Assembly (NCBI GenBank): GCA_964549375.1
Contig: CAZJWF010000030.1
Location: 1 to 30,398, forward strand
Direction of reading: 5' to 3'
DNA length: 30,398 bases
Source of the DNA: JAHDDY01 sp964549375
Lineage (GTDB): Bacteria > Pseudomonadota > Alphaproteobacteria > Rhodobacterales > Rhodobacteraceae
The position numbers were made by a program, and so were the translations under genes. The notes under the pieces are model-generated. The model made no database searches and had not been told where the DNA came from. It worked only from the letters and a program-made list of their open reading frames with translations. Positions 24,274-30,398 of this stretch are shown here, one piece after another. Each line of letters begins with the position of its first letter. Positions within the stretch are counted from its first letter, which is position 1.

Positions 24274-24660
24274 TCAGCTCTTCGCTTTCTTCGGACGATA
24301 ATTCGTCTTCTCGGCAATCCGCGCCGATTTACCGCGGCGATCACGCAGGTAGTAGAGCTTCGCGCGGCGGACGCGGCCACGGCGAACGACTTCGATGCCT
24401 TCGATGGACGGGCTGTAGAGCGGGAACACACGTTCCACACCTTCGCCGTAGGAGATCTTACGAACAGTAAAACCGCCATTCAGGGTCTCGCCGCCGGAGC
24501 GCGCAATGCAGACGCCTTCGTAAGCCTGAGTACGGACACGCTCGCCCTCGCGGACAAAGACGTTCACTTTTAGCGTATCGCCGGGTTTGAAATCCGGGAT
24601 AGGGCGTTTCGCGGCCAGTTCAGCACGCTGTTCTTCTTCGAGTTTTTGAATCACGTTCAT
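24274..24660 (-). CDS. rplS: 50S ribosomal protein L19
   Basis: 128 aa, ATG 24660, with AAGGAG 8 nt upstream. Large-subunit protein at the 30S-50S interface. The family core is intact: FKPGDTLKVNVFVREGERVRTQAYEGVCIARSGG, then FTVRKISYGEGVERVFPLYSPSIEGIEVVRRGRVRRAKLYYLRDRRGKSARI. A short basic tail (NYRPKKAKS) follows. It is the last recognised gene of the ffh-rpsP-rimM-trmD-rplS unit and lies 80 nt after trmD. Confidence 0.98.
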   Translation of the reverse strand: MNVIQKLEEEQRAELAAKRPIPDFKPGDTLKVNVFVREGERVRTQAYEGVCIARSGGETLNGGFTVRKISYGEGVERVFPLYSPSIEGIEVVRRGRVRRAKLYYLRDRRGKSARIAEKTNYRPKKAKS

Positions 24661-24740
24661 CGGAACGCTCCTTATCGTCAGCCCACTTTTGCGCGGGACG
24701 GGTTTTCGGATCCGATTGCTCTGCTCCTCCGTGCCGGGTG

Positions 24741-25547
24741 CTATTCAGTGTCTCCACTGAAGGCCCGCCAGAGATCGGGACGCCGTTCTTTCGTCGTAGC
24801 CTCGGCCTGAGAGCGCCGCCATTCAGCGACCTTGGCGTGATGGCCAGAGAGGAGAACCTCCGGTATCGCGCGCCCCTCCCATTCCGGGGGTCGTGTATAT
24901 TGCGGATGCTCAAGTAGCCCCGCCGAAAAGCTTTCCTCGACCGTGGACTCCGATTTGCCAAGCACACCCGGCAACAGTCGCACCGCCGCATCAATGAGCA
25001 TCATCGCAGGGATTTCGCCCCCGGTCAGAACCGCGTCACCAACGCTTATTTCCTCAACGTTCCGAGCCTCCAAGACCCGTTGGTCGATGCCTTCAAAGCG
25101 ACCACACAGAAACGTGGCCCCCTCCCCCGCTGCCAGCCGCGCCACTCGCTCCTGAGTGATGGGCCGACCACGCGCGGAAAGACACAACACAGGCCACTGC
25201 TCCCGATTTATGGGAGCTTTCGCCAATGAAGCGTCTATTGCTGCCGCAACCACGTCAGGCTTAAGGACCATACCCGGTCCACCGCCCGCCGGAGTATCAT
25301 CGACAGAGCGGTGCTTATCGGTTGCAAAACTGCGGATGTCCAGTGTTTCCAGTGTCCAAAGCCGTTTTTCACGCGCTTTCCCGATTAAAGACGCCCCCAA
25401 AGGCCCCGGAAACATCTCCGGATACAAGGTTAACACTTTCGCACGCCAAATCGGATCAGATTTCGCCCCCGATTCGTCCATCAAAGTGCGCGGCTGAGCG
25501 GAGGGCTTGATCTGGCGCAGACCATGAGAGCGAGACGGACTCGTCAC
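24741..25547 (-). CDS. trmD: tRNA (guanine-37-N1)-methyltransferase
   Basis: 268 aa from GTG 25547, which overlaps the DUF6489 stop (GTGA) and has GGGA nearby; ATG 25481 gives a more usual N-terminus (MDESGAKSDPIWRAKVLTLYP) but lacks a ribosome site. SPOUT-class enzyme that methylates G37 of tRNAs reading CNN codons and so prevents +1 frameshifting. Visible: RAKVLTLYPEMFPGPL, the RSVDDTPAGGGPGMV loop, the knot FLCGRFEGIDQRV with SVGDAVLTGGEIPAM, and EHPQYTRPPEWEGRAIPEVLLSGHHAKVAEWRR. The C-terminal domain is normal. The operon position is conserved. Confidence 0.97.
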   Translation of the reverse strand: MTSPSRSHGLRQIKPSAQPRTLMDESGAKSDPIWRAKVLTLYPEMFPGPLGASLIGKAREKRLWTLETLDIRSFATDKHRSVDDTPAGGGPGMVLKPDVVAAAIDASLAKAPINREQWPVLCLSARGRPITQERVARLAAGEGATFLCGRFEGIDQRVLEARNVEEISVGDAVLTGGEIPAMMLIDAAVRLLPGVLGKSESTVEESFSAGLLEHPQYTRPPEWEGRAIPEVLLSGHHAKVAEWRRSQAEATTKERRPDLWRAFSGDTE

Positions 25548-25780
25548 TTTTTCCCGCTCATCGCGGCCATCATGATCGCTTGCATCGATTCCATGCCTTT
25601 GCCGCCCATATTCATCATCTGGGCAACGAACTGATCGGGATCGGCGAGGGTATCCATGCGCTCCTTGGCGCGTGCGGTCATTTCCTCAACGATCAGGCTA
25701 TTTAACGCTTCAACATCCGGCAGACCCAAAAAAGTTCGGGCTTCCTGCGGGGTGCAATCAATGTCGATGCTCAGCTTCAT
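25544..25780 (-). CDS. DUF6489-like small protein
   Basis: 78 aa, ATG 25780, with GAGGAG 7 nt upstream. The sequence (KLSIDIDCTPQEARTFLGLPDVEALNSLIVEEMTARAKERM) matches what I recall of the alphaproteobacterial DUF6489 family, whose function is unknown. The C-terminal half is Met- and Gly-rich (VAQMMNMGGKGMESMQAIMMAAMSGKK). It is cytoplasmic and sits between the ADP-ribosylglycohydrolase-like gene (12-nt gap) and trmD (4-nt overlap), so it is translated with the ribosomal operon. Confidence 0.8.
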   Translation of the reverse strand: MKLSIDIDCTPQEARTFLGLPDVEALNSLIVEEMTARAKERMDTLADPDQFVAQMMNMGGKGMESMQAIMMAAMSGKK

Positions 25781-25792
25781 TGGACTCTCCTC

Positions 25793-26638
25793 TCAGGAAC
25801 CAAGGGCATAAAGGTCAGCGGCCATCGTCTCAATCTCCTCGCGCCATGCGAGCGTTGCGAGCCAAGACGAGGGAATGCCTTCCATACCATAGATTCGGCC
25901 TGCAATCTGGCCTACAACAGCGGCAACCGTATCGGCATCTCCGCCGAGGTTCGCAGCGAGTGTCACGCAATCACGGAAGGTCTCGGTAGTCTCAAAGGCC
26001 CAGAACGCCGCTTCATAGGTATAGCGCACATATCCGCTGGATTTAACCTGCGCGCGCGGCGTGTCGGGTTCCAGCCGATGCAGTGCATCCCGCAAATTCC
26101 CACTCTGTAAAAAAGCCGATAGGGCAAAGGCGAAATCATCGCATTCATCGCTGGCATGGGTGATCTGGCTTTGCATCACCGAGACATCGACCGCCGAGCG
26201 CACATCAGAATGAAACGCAATCACCGCAGGCGCAAGCCGCATGATCCCGCCATTTCCAGAACTTTGTGGATCGGTAGAACCCGAATAAGGATCACCGTCA
26301 CGGACGAAACGATCCAACGCTGCGCTCACCGTGCTCCCAATATCAAAGCACTTTCCAGTTGGGGACATATAACCTTCATCACGCCAGCGCACGAAACGCC
26401 GCGCGCAATCCTCGGCATGCCACCCTCGGCGGCGGAGCAAACTTTCCCCAAGGCAGAGCGCCATTGACGTATCATCTGTCCAAACCCCCGCTTCAAGATT
26501 GAACGGTCCACCGCCGACAATGTCCATCACCGGAGCAAGGCTATCGCGCTCCGAAAACTCCAAAGTCGTGCCCAGCGCATCACCGACGGCGAGACCCAGC
26601 AACATGCCTTTGGCCTGATCAAGCGTCAGGTCAGCCAT
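25793..26638 (-). CDS. ADP-ribosylglycohydrolase family protein (DraG/ARH-like)
   Basis: 281 aa from ATG 26638, with GAGGAAA upstream; it overlaps the end of rimM by 8 nt. Expected to remove ADP-ribose from a modified protein or nucleic acid using two metal ions. Motifs: GMLLGLAVGDALGTTLEF at the N-terminus; the first metal site GVWTDDTSMALCL (Thr-Asp-Asp-Thr); SSGNGGIMRLAPAVI; ITHASDECDDFAFAL; and the second metal site NLGGDADTVAAVVGQIAGRIYG. All catalytic positions look intact. The length is typical. Being translated between rimM and trmD is unusual for this family. The substrate is unknown. Confidence 0.93.
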   Translation of the reverse strand: MADLTLDQAKGMLLGLAVGDALGTTLEFSERDSLAPVMDIVGGGPFNLEAGVWTDDTSMALCLGESLLRRRGWHAEDCARRFVRWRDEGYMSPTGKCFDIGSTVSAALDRFVRDGDPYSGSTDPQSSGNGGIMRLAPAVIAFHSDVRSAVDVSVMQSQITHASDECDDFAFALSAFLQSGNLRDALHRLEPDTPRAQVKSSGYVRYTYEAAFWAFETTETFRDCVTLAANLGGDADTVAAVVGQIAGRIYGMEGIPSSWLATLAWREEIETMAADLYALGS

Positions 26639-27143
26639 CACTTTCCTCACCGGGAAGTTCAACGACAACCCGCCCCCCCGCGACATCTACAGTGGGAACA
26701 ACTTCGCGCGTAAACGGCAGATAGAGCGACTCGCCACCCCCCGCCGGCAGGTATTCGATCACATCGCCCGCGCCAAAATCCTGCACCGCCTTGACCTTTC
26801 CCAACACGGTTCCGTCTGCCATTTCGACGCGCAGGCCGAGCAGATCAGCGTAATAGAATTCTTCGTCATCGGGAGGAGGCAAGGCGGAGCGCTCGGCATA
26901 AAGCCGCGTGCCTTTCAACGCCTCAGCGTCTTCACGGGTTTCGACCTCCGACAACCGTGCCGCATACCCCCCCTTCACCGGGCGAGTGAGCTTGAGCTTG
27001 AAGGTGCGTTTTCCGTCTTCGGTATGAAGCGGGCCATAATCGCCCACCGCTGCTGGGTCATCGGTGAAGCACTTAATTTTGGCTTCACCTCGAACGCCAA
27101 ATGCGCCAGAAATCGCGCCGACACAAATCCGATCAGCAGGCAC
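26631..27143 (-). CDS. rimM: 16S rRNA processing protein RimM
   Basis: 170 aa from GTG 27143, preceded by GGAGG at 5 nt; an in-frame TTG at 27155 would put the start on top of the ribosome site. RimM binds S19 and the 30S head and helps 16S rRNA processing. The N-terminal domain has ICVGAISGAFGVRGEAKIKCFTDDP and LKLTRPVKGGYAARLSEVETREDAEALKGTRLYAE. The C-terminal PRC-barrel has FYYADLLGLRVEMADGTVLGKVKAVQDFGAGDVIEY and LYLPFTREVVPTVDVAGGRVVVELP. It follows rpsP by about 86 nt and overlaps the ADP-ribosylglycohydrolase-like gene. Confidence 0.96.
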   Translation of the reverse strand: MPADRICVGAISGAFGVRGEAKIKCFTDDPAAVGDYGPLHTEDGKRTFKLKLTRPVKGGYAARLSEVETREDAEALKGTRLYAERSALPPPDDEEFYYADLLGLRVEMADGTVLGKVKAVQDFGAGDVIEYLPAGGGESLYLPFTREVVPTVDVAGGRVVVELPGEESDG

Positions 27144-27229
27144 GGCAACCTCCAATCAGGACAGTCCCGCGAAAATTCGATGCGCCGCCACGATATGCCA
27201 ATGGCAGCAAACGGCGCATCAGCAACATA

Positions 27230-27700
27230 TCAACCCTTGGCTTCTTCAGCGGGCGCTTCTTCGGTAGCGGCCTCTTCAGCAGGCGCTTCTTCTGCGGCGG
27301 CTTCTTCCGCTGGCGCCTCTTCAGCCGGTGCGTTTTTCGCTTCTTCTTCCGCGTCTTTCAGCGCCTGAGCCTTGTCAGCTTTTTCCTGAGCGCGCTCTTC
27401 AGCTTTCTTACCCGGCTTTGCTTTATTCGGGTTGTTGCGGGTTTTCTTTTCCATTTCGCCCGCAGCTTCCAGGAAGCGACAGATACGGTCAGTCGGCTGA
27501 GCGCCCTTGGCCATCCATTCCTTGATGCGCTCCAGATCCATCTTCACACGCTCTTCGGAGTCTTTCGGAAGTTGCGGGTTATACGTCCCCACTTTTTCAA
27601 TAAAGCGGCCATCGCGCGGCATACGCTTATCGGCGATAACGATCCGATAGAAAGGACGCTTTTTGGAGCCGCCACGGGCCAAGCGAATAACAGTTGCCAT
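27230..27700 (-). CDS. rpsP: 30S ribosomal protein S16 with pentapeptide-repeat tail
   Basis: 156 aa, ATG 27700, AAGGA 9 nt upstream. The first 80 residues are canonical S16 (ATVIRLARGGSKKRPFYRIVIADKRMPRDGRFIEKVGTYNP, then ERIKEWMAKGAQPTDRI). A charged helical extension follows (about 85-123). The last 33 residues are six near-identical five-residue units of the type A-P/A-A/T-E-E. C-terminal extensions are common in alphaproteobacterial S16, but this one is clearly built of repeats, at DNA positions 27233-27331. Confidence 0.97.
   Translation of the reverse strand: MATVIRLARGGSKKRPFYRIVIADKRMPRDGRFIEKVGTYNPQLPKDSEERVKMDLERIKEWMAKGAQPTDRICRFLEAAGEMEKKTRNNPNKAKPGKKAEERAQEKADKAQALKDAEEEAKNAPAEEAPAEEAAAEEAPAEEAATEEAPAEEAKG
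27233..27331 (-). repeat. 15-bp tandem repeat in the rpsP 3' end
   Basis: Six degenerate 15-bp units encode the pentapeptide A-P/A-A/T-E-E. On the plus strand the DNA shows repeated GGCGCTTCTTC-type blocks, suitable for slippage. It encodes an acidic tail. Confidence 0.7.
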
Positions 27701-27738
27701 AGTTTTCAGTCCTTAATCTTGCCCGCCTCAGCCGGCGC

Positions 27739-28272
27739 TTACTTCAGTGTCATTCGTGTTTCGAGTTTTTCGAATTCGGGATCGTTTGACTGCGCCTCGC
27801 CCTTACGGACAATCAGCGCAGCCAGAATGGAATCGTGTTCCGTGCCGATGGTGACGACGCTGTCATCGTCGAAGCGAAAGGTCAGCGAGTGATCGTAAAC
27901 AACCACGTCATCGAGTTCAGCGGTCATCTGCACAATATCAATGCTGATCAGTTCAACGCCGGGCATCGACAACTCGATGAGCGAACACGGACCAACCGCG
28001 CCAGAGCGCACATTGAACGGTAGATCGAGCGGCATATCTCCGCGTTTGATCTTGAACAGGTGGTAATCCTGATCGCCCTTTGATGTTTGATGCTCGGTCT
28101 CAAATGTAATGAAGTCTGTGCCTGTGCCGAGCCAAATCGCGCCCGACGGCAAAGATGCACTCGACCGCAAAGGTTCAGCATGAACCTCGTGGCCGTAAAT
28201 CGCAGAGACCGGCTTACCAAGCATCGCTTTGAGAGCCGAGATTTCCTTCGAGGAGAGTTCGTGAGCGCTCAT
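27739..28272 (-). CDS. Hypothetical protein between ffh and rpsP
   Basis: 177 aa. ATG 28272 overlaps the ffh stop as ATGA, with GGGAAG 7 nt upstream, so it is translationally coupled to ffh. No signal peptide or membrane segment. An N-terminal helix (LSSKEISALKAMLGKPVSAIYGHEV) is followed by a beta-rich body (SGAIWLGTGTDFITFETEHQ, VELISIDIVQMTAELDDVVVYDHSLTFRFDDDSVVTIG). I do not recognise the family. The position between SRP and S16, where most bacteria have rpsP directly, makes a role in targeting or translation possible, but the sequence does not show one. Confidence 0.75.
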   Translation of the reverse strand: MSAHELSSKEISALKAMLGKPVSAIYGHEVHAEPLRSSASLPSGAIWLGTGTDFITFETEHQTSKGDQDYHLFKIKRGDMPLDLPFNVRSGAVGPCSLIELSMPGVELISIDIVQMTAELDDVVVYDHSLTFRFDDDSVVTIGTEHDSILAALIVRKGEAQSNDPEFEKLETRMTLK

Positions 28273-29795
28273 TTTTTCTTCCCAAATCCGCTCAGGCCGG
28301 GGGGCAAAGCCGGACCGCCGCTTCCCATCCCCGGCAAACCACCGGGGGGAAGTTGTGGCATCCCGCCTGGGGGCAAACCGCCGCCCGCACCGGGCATGCC
28401 ACCGGGCGGCATTCCACCGGGCATCCCGCCCCCAAACATCGCAGCAAGCTGGCGCATACCACTCTTGCCTTTGCTCATCTTGCCCATCTTCTTCATCATG
28501 CCCGCCATCTGGCGGTGCATCTTGAGCAGTTTATTCACTTCCGAAACTTCGACCCCCGCACCCTTCGCAATCCGCTTCTTGCGCGAGGCCGCGAGCAGTT
28601 CAGGCTTTTTACGCTCGGTTTTGGTCATGGATTGAATGATGGCCATCTGCCGGTTGATGACTTTGTCATCCATGCCGGTCTCTTCCATCTGCTTTTTCAT
28701 CTTGCCGACACCGGGCAGCATCCCCATCAGGCCACCCATGCCGCCCATATTCTGCATCTGCTGGAACTGGCCCATCAGGTCATTCATATCGAACCGACCC
28801 GCCATAAAGCGCTTGGCTTGTTTTTCAGCTTGCTCAGCTTCGATTTGCTCTTGGGCTTTTTCGACAAGGCCGACGACATCGCCCATGCCGAGAATACGGC
28901 CCGCGACACGGTCGGGGACGAATTCTTCGAGGGCATCCATCTTCTCGCCGACGCCAACGAGCTTAATCGGCTTGCCCGTAACTGCCCGCATCGACAGTGC
29001 TGCGCCGCCGCGCCCATCACCATCCATCCGCGTGAGGACAACACCGCTGATCCCGACACGTCCGTCAAAGTTCTCCGCGACATTCACCGCATCCTGACCC
29101 GTTAGCGAGTCAACCACCAGCAACGTCTCGCGCGGCTGCGCGGCATCGCGTACCGCTTGAACCTCAGCCATCAGCTCGTCATCGACATGCAAACGACCTG
29201 CGGTATCCAGCATCACGACGTCATAGCCAGAGAGCTTGGCTTGGGTCATGGCGCGTTTGGCGATTTGCACCGCGTCCTGACCCGTTTGGATCGGCAGCGT
29301 ATCAACACCGATTTGCGCGCCCAGAATGGCAAGCTGTTCCATCGCCGCCGGACGGCGCGTATCGAGCGAAGCCATCAGAACGCGCTTTTTTTCGCGCTCA
29401 GACAGACGTTTGGCGATCTTGGCCGTCGTGGTGGTCTTACCCGACCCCTGCAAACCAACCATCAGGATAGGCGCAGGCGGGTTATCGACTTTCAGCGCAC
29501 TTTCGCGAGCGACCTTTTCCGGGTCATCGCCGCCGCGCAGCATCGACACCAATTCGTCATTGACGATCTTGACGACTTGCTGGCCGGGTTGGATCGACTT
29601 AGTGACCTCTTGCCCAACCGCCTTGACCCGCACTTTTTCGATAAAGTCACGGGCAATCGGCAAGGAAACATCGGCTTCGAGCAGCGCCGTGCGAACCTCG
29701 CGTAACGCGGTCGAGACATCTTCGTCCCGCAGCGCACCCTGACGGGTCAACTTGTCGAGGACGCCGCCTAAGCGTTCTGATAGAGAATCGAACAT
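28269..29795 (-). CDS. ffh: Signal recognition particle protein (SRP54 homologue)
   Basis: 508 aa, ATG 29795, GAGGAG 5 nt upstream. GTPase that binds 4.5S RNA and signal sequences for co-translational membrane targeting. N domain 1-90; G domain with P-loop GLQGSGKTTTTAKIA at about 113-127, SLDTRRPAAMEQL, VMLDTAGRLHVDDELM and TRMDGDGRGGAAL; M domain from about 325, rich in Met (FQQMQNMGGMGGLMGML), with the RNA-binding part KKRIAKGAGVEVSEVNKLLK. The C-terminal 55 residues form a long Gly/Pro/Met-rich tail (repeats of GGMP/GGLP type), more extended than in E. coli Ffh. First gene of the translation operon. Confidence 0.97.
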   Translation of the reverse strand: MFDSLSERLGGVLDKLTRQGALRDEDVSTALREVRTALLEADVSLPIARDFIEKVRVKAVGQEVTKSIQPGQQVVKIVNDELVSMLRGGDDPEKVARESALKVDNPPAPILMVGLQGSGKTTTTAKIAKRLSEREKKRVLMASLDTRRPAAMEQLAILGAQIGVDTLPIQTGQDAVQIAKRAMTQAKLSGYDVVMLDTAGRLHVDDELMAEVQAVRDAAQPRETLLVVDSLTGQDAVNVAENFDGRVGISGVVLTRMDGDGRGGAALSMRAVTGKPIKLVGVGEKMDALEEFVPDRVAGRILGMGDVVGLVEKAQEQIEAEQAEKQAKRFMAGRFDMNDLMGQFQQMQNMGGMGGLMGMLPGVGKMKKQMEETGMDDKVINRQMAIIQSMTKTERKKPELLAASRKKRIAKGAGVEVSEVNKLLKMHRQMAGMMKKMGKMSKGKSGMRQLAAMFGGGMPGGMPPGGMPGAGGGLPPGGMPQLPPGGLPGMGSGGPALPPGLSGFGKKK

Positions 29796-29817
29796 GCCAA
29801 CTCCTCAACGTCAAAAG

Positions 29818-29884
29818 CGCCCGTGGGCGCAACGCGCTAACGGGCGGCGATCCTGCGATTCAGGACCGGAAGCTTTCAGGCTTC
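29818..29884 (-). other. Structured leader upstream of ffh with three hairpins
   Basis: Three short inverted repeats lie in the 5' region: CGCCCGT/ACGGGCG (29818-29846), TCCTG/CAGGA (29851-29865) and GAAGC/GCTTC (29869-29884). They would form consecutive stems in the ffh mRNA leader. No recognised riboswitch class. Confidence 0.4.
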
Positions 29885-29899
29885 AAGAATTGAGGTAAT

Positions 29900-29928
29900 C
29901 CGCTACACCTTACACCAAGCGATGTCAA
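29900..29928 (-). promoter_or_regulatory. Possible sigma-70-like promoter for ffh
   Basis: A perfect minus-strand -35 TTGACA (29923-29928) is followed after 17 nt by TAGCGG, or after 15 nt by TGTAGC. The -10 match is poor. It lies about 105-130 nt upstream of the ffh ATG, before the hairpin leader. Confidence 0.4.
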
Positions 29929-29975
29929 CTCTGATGATTACCAACTGAAAAGATGTCAGTCTAAGGAGATTCAGA

Positions 29976-30236
29976 TTAACTTCGAAACGCAAGCAAAGTA
30001 GCTATCGCTAGCGAGAGCCCCCCCGCCAATTGGAAACTGGCACCAGTAATAATACTTCCTATAATACCGCCGACAAAAGAAGATCCCAAAGAGACAAAAA
30101 TCTTACTCATAAAATCAGGACCATCTCGGTGGACAGACTTTAAAGCCCGCCAAAGTCCGAGCAGAACTATTCTCGCTACGAACACAACCACAGCTACAAC
30201 CGCGATTAAAACCAAAACAGCAACAATTTGTTCCAC
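29976..30236 (-). CDS. Small hypothetical membrane protein
   Basis: 86 aa from GTG 30236, with GGGGG 4 nt upstream; the frame is open to GTG 30317 (113 aa) but has no ribosome site there. A first membrane helix is at about 3-25 (QIVAVLVLIAVVAVVVFVARIVLLGL), then a charged loop (KSVHRDGPDF), and a glycine-rich hydrophobic second half (SLGSSFVGGIIGSIITGASFQLAGGLSLAIATLLAF) that could form one or two helices. No family recognised. The gene is visibly more A/T-rich than its neighbours. A CtrA-type box lies 114 nt upstream. Confidence 0.6.
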   Translation of the reverse strand: MEQIVAVLVLIAVVAVVVFVARIVLLGLWRALKSVHRDGPDFMSKIFVSLGSSFVGGIIGSIITGASFQLAGGLSLAIATLLAFRS

Positions 30237-30349
30237 TTTGCCCCCGCTAAATTCAAATCTTTCCTCCACCAAATCAGAATTTATCTGTTTGTCAAATGGA
30301 ACGAAAAAACACCTCACTTCGTACTATTGAAAATCTGTGACACCCTCCG

Positions 30350-30365
30350 TTAACACTAAATTAAC
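30350..30365. promoter_or_regulatory. Full CtrA-type box TTAA-N7-TTAAC
   Basis: TTAACACTAAATTAAC matches the alphaproteobacterial cell-cycle regulator CtrA consensus exactly, including the 7-nt spacer. A second half-site-like palindrome TGGTTAACCA follows at 30381-30390. It is upstream of the minus-strand membrane protein, or of a gene beyond the window edge. Confidence 0.5.
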
Positions 30366-30398
30366 CCGTTCACGGACTAATGGTTAACCAAGCGTTTA

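Noticed and set aside
27101..27892. 263-aa plus-strand frame with Phe/Ser-rich stretch
   Set aside because: It is the antisense reading of the S16 tail repeats and rpsP; hydrophobic look comes from reversed GAA/GAG codons.
28353..29105. His-rich 250-aa plus-strand frame
   Set aside because: Antisense of the Met-rich Ffh M domain (ATG read as CAT gives His).
29859..29872. CAGGACCGGAAG resembles the SRP 4.5S RNA apical motif next to ffh
   Set aside because: The required continuation (GGAAGCAGCC on the 3' side) and a long flanking helix are missing, so it is not an ffs gene.
1..30398. CRISPR, prophage, insertion sequence or defence island
   Set aside because: No direct-repeat arrays, transposase, integrase, nuclease or restriction genes were seen; gene content is core chromosomal.

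Overview
This window looks like chromosomal core DNA from an alphaproteobacterium. Evidence is the adenosylcobalamin-dependent ribonucleotide reductase (NrdJ, 1220 aa), an LdtR-like MarR regulator, an IalB-type periplasmic protein, a DUF6489 protein, the rodZ-ispG neighbourhood and a full TTAA-N7-TTAA CtrA-type box at the right edge. A Caulobacterales/Maricaulales-like marine lineage is my best guess, from gene content only. I see no phage, transposase, integrase, CRISPR array, rRNA or tRNA gene.

Layout. 1-1738: argS (minus, last few codons off the window). 1857-2859: a TIGR02466-type oxygenase-like gene and a small unknown gene (plus). 2986-9562: a long minus-strand series, in transcription order erpA, XRE regulator, sdhE, ldtR-like MarR gene, rodZ-like gene, ispG, GNAT, DUF1499, membrane protein. 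Several junctions are 4-nt GTGA overlaps. 9613-11162: dgt with a 1-nt overlapping tail-anchored protein (plus). 11376-15038: nrdJ (minus), with a structured 3' region and a 432-base upstream gap holding a perfect 11-bp inverted repeat. 15471-17132: three plus-strand genes (degenerate receiver-like protein, unknown helical protein, IalB family). 17165-19761: lpxD-acp-ketoacyl synthase operon (minus). 19835-22169: YcbB-type L,D-transpeptidase divergent from a DUF882/MepK-like peptidase. 22300-23523: FadL-type porin (minus). 23735-29795: the ffh-rpsP-rimM-trmD-rplS translation operon (minus), with three extra genes inside and one unknown gene after it. 29976-30236: a small membrane protein.

How the genes fit together. 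Much of the window concerns the cell envelope: lipid A acylation (lpxD with its own ACP and ketoacyl synthase), peptidoglycan 3-3 crosslinking and cleavage (L,D-transpeptidase plus DUF882), cell shape (RodZ-like), isoprenoid supply (ispG) and an outer-membrane lipid channel (FadL). The MarR gene resembles LdtR, which is known to control L,D-transpeptidase genes, so regulator and possible target lie in one window. The rest is translation and targeting (argS, ffh, S16, RimM, TrmD, L19), nucleotide metabolism (dgt, nrdJ) and Fe-S/flavin maturation (erpA, sdhE).

I did not find a clearly new defence or mobile system. The best leads are the lpxD-acp-KAS mini-operon, a CTAAACGT element repeated upstream of four genes, the palindrome upstream of nrdJ, the extra genes in the ribosomal operon, and an unknown gene after rplS whose reading frame lacks a normal start.
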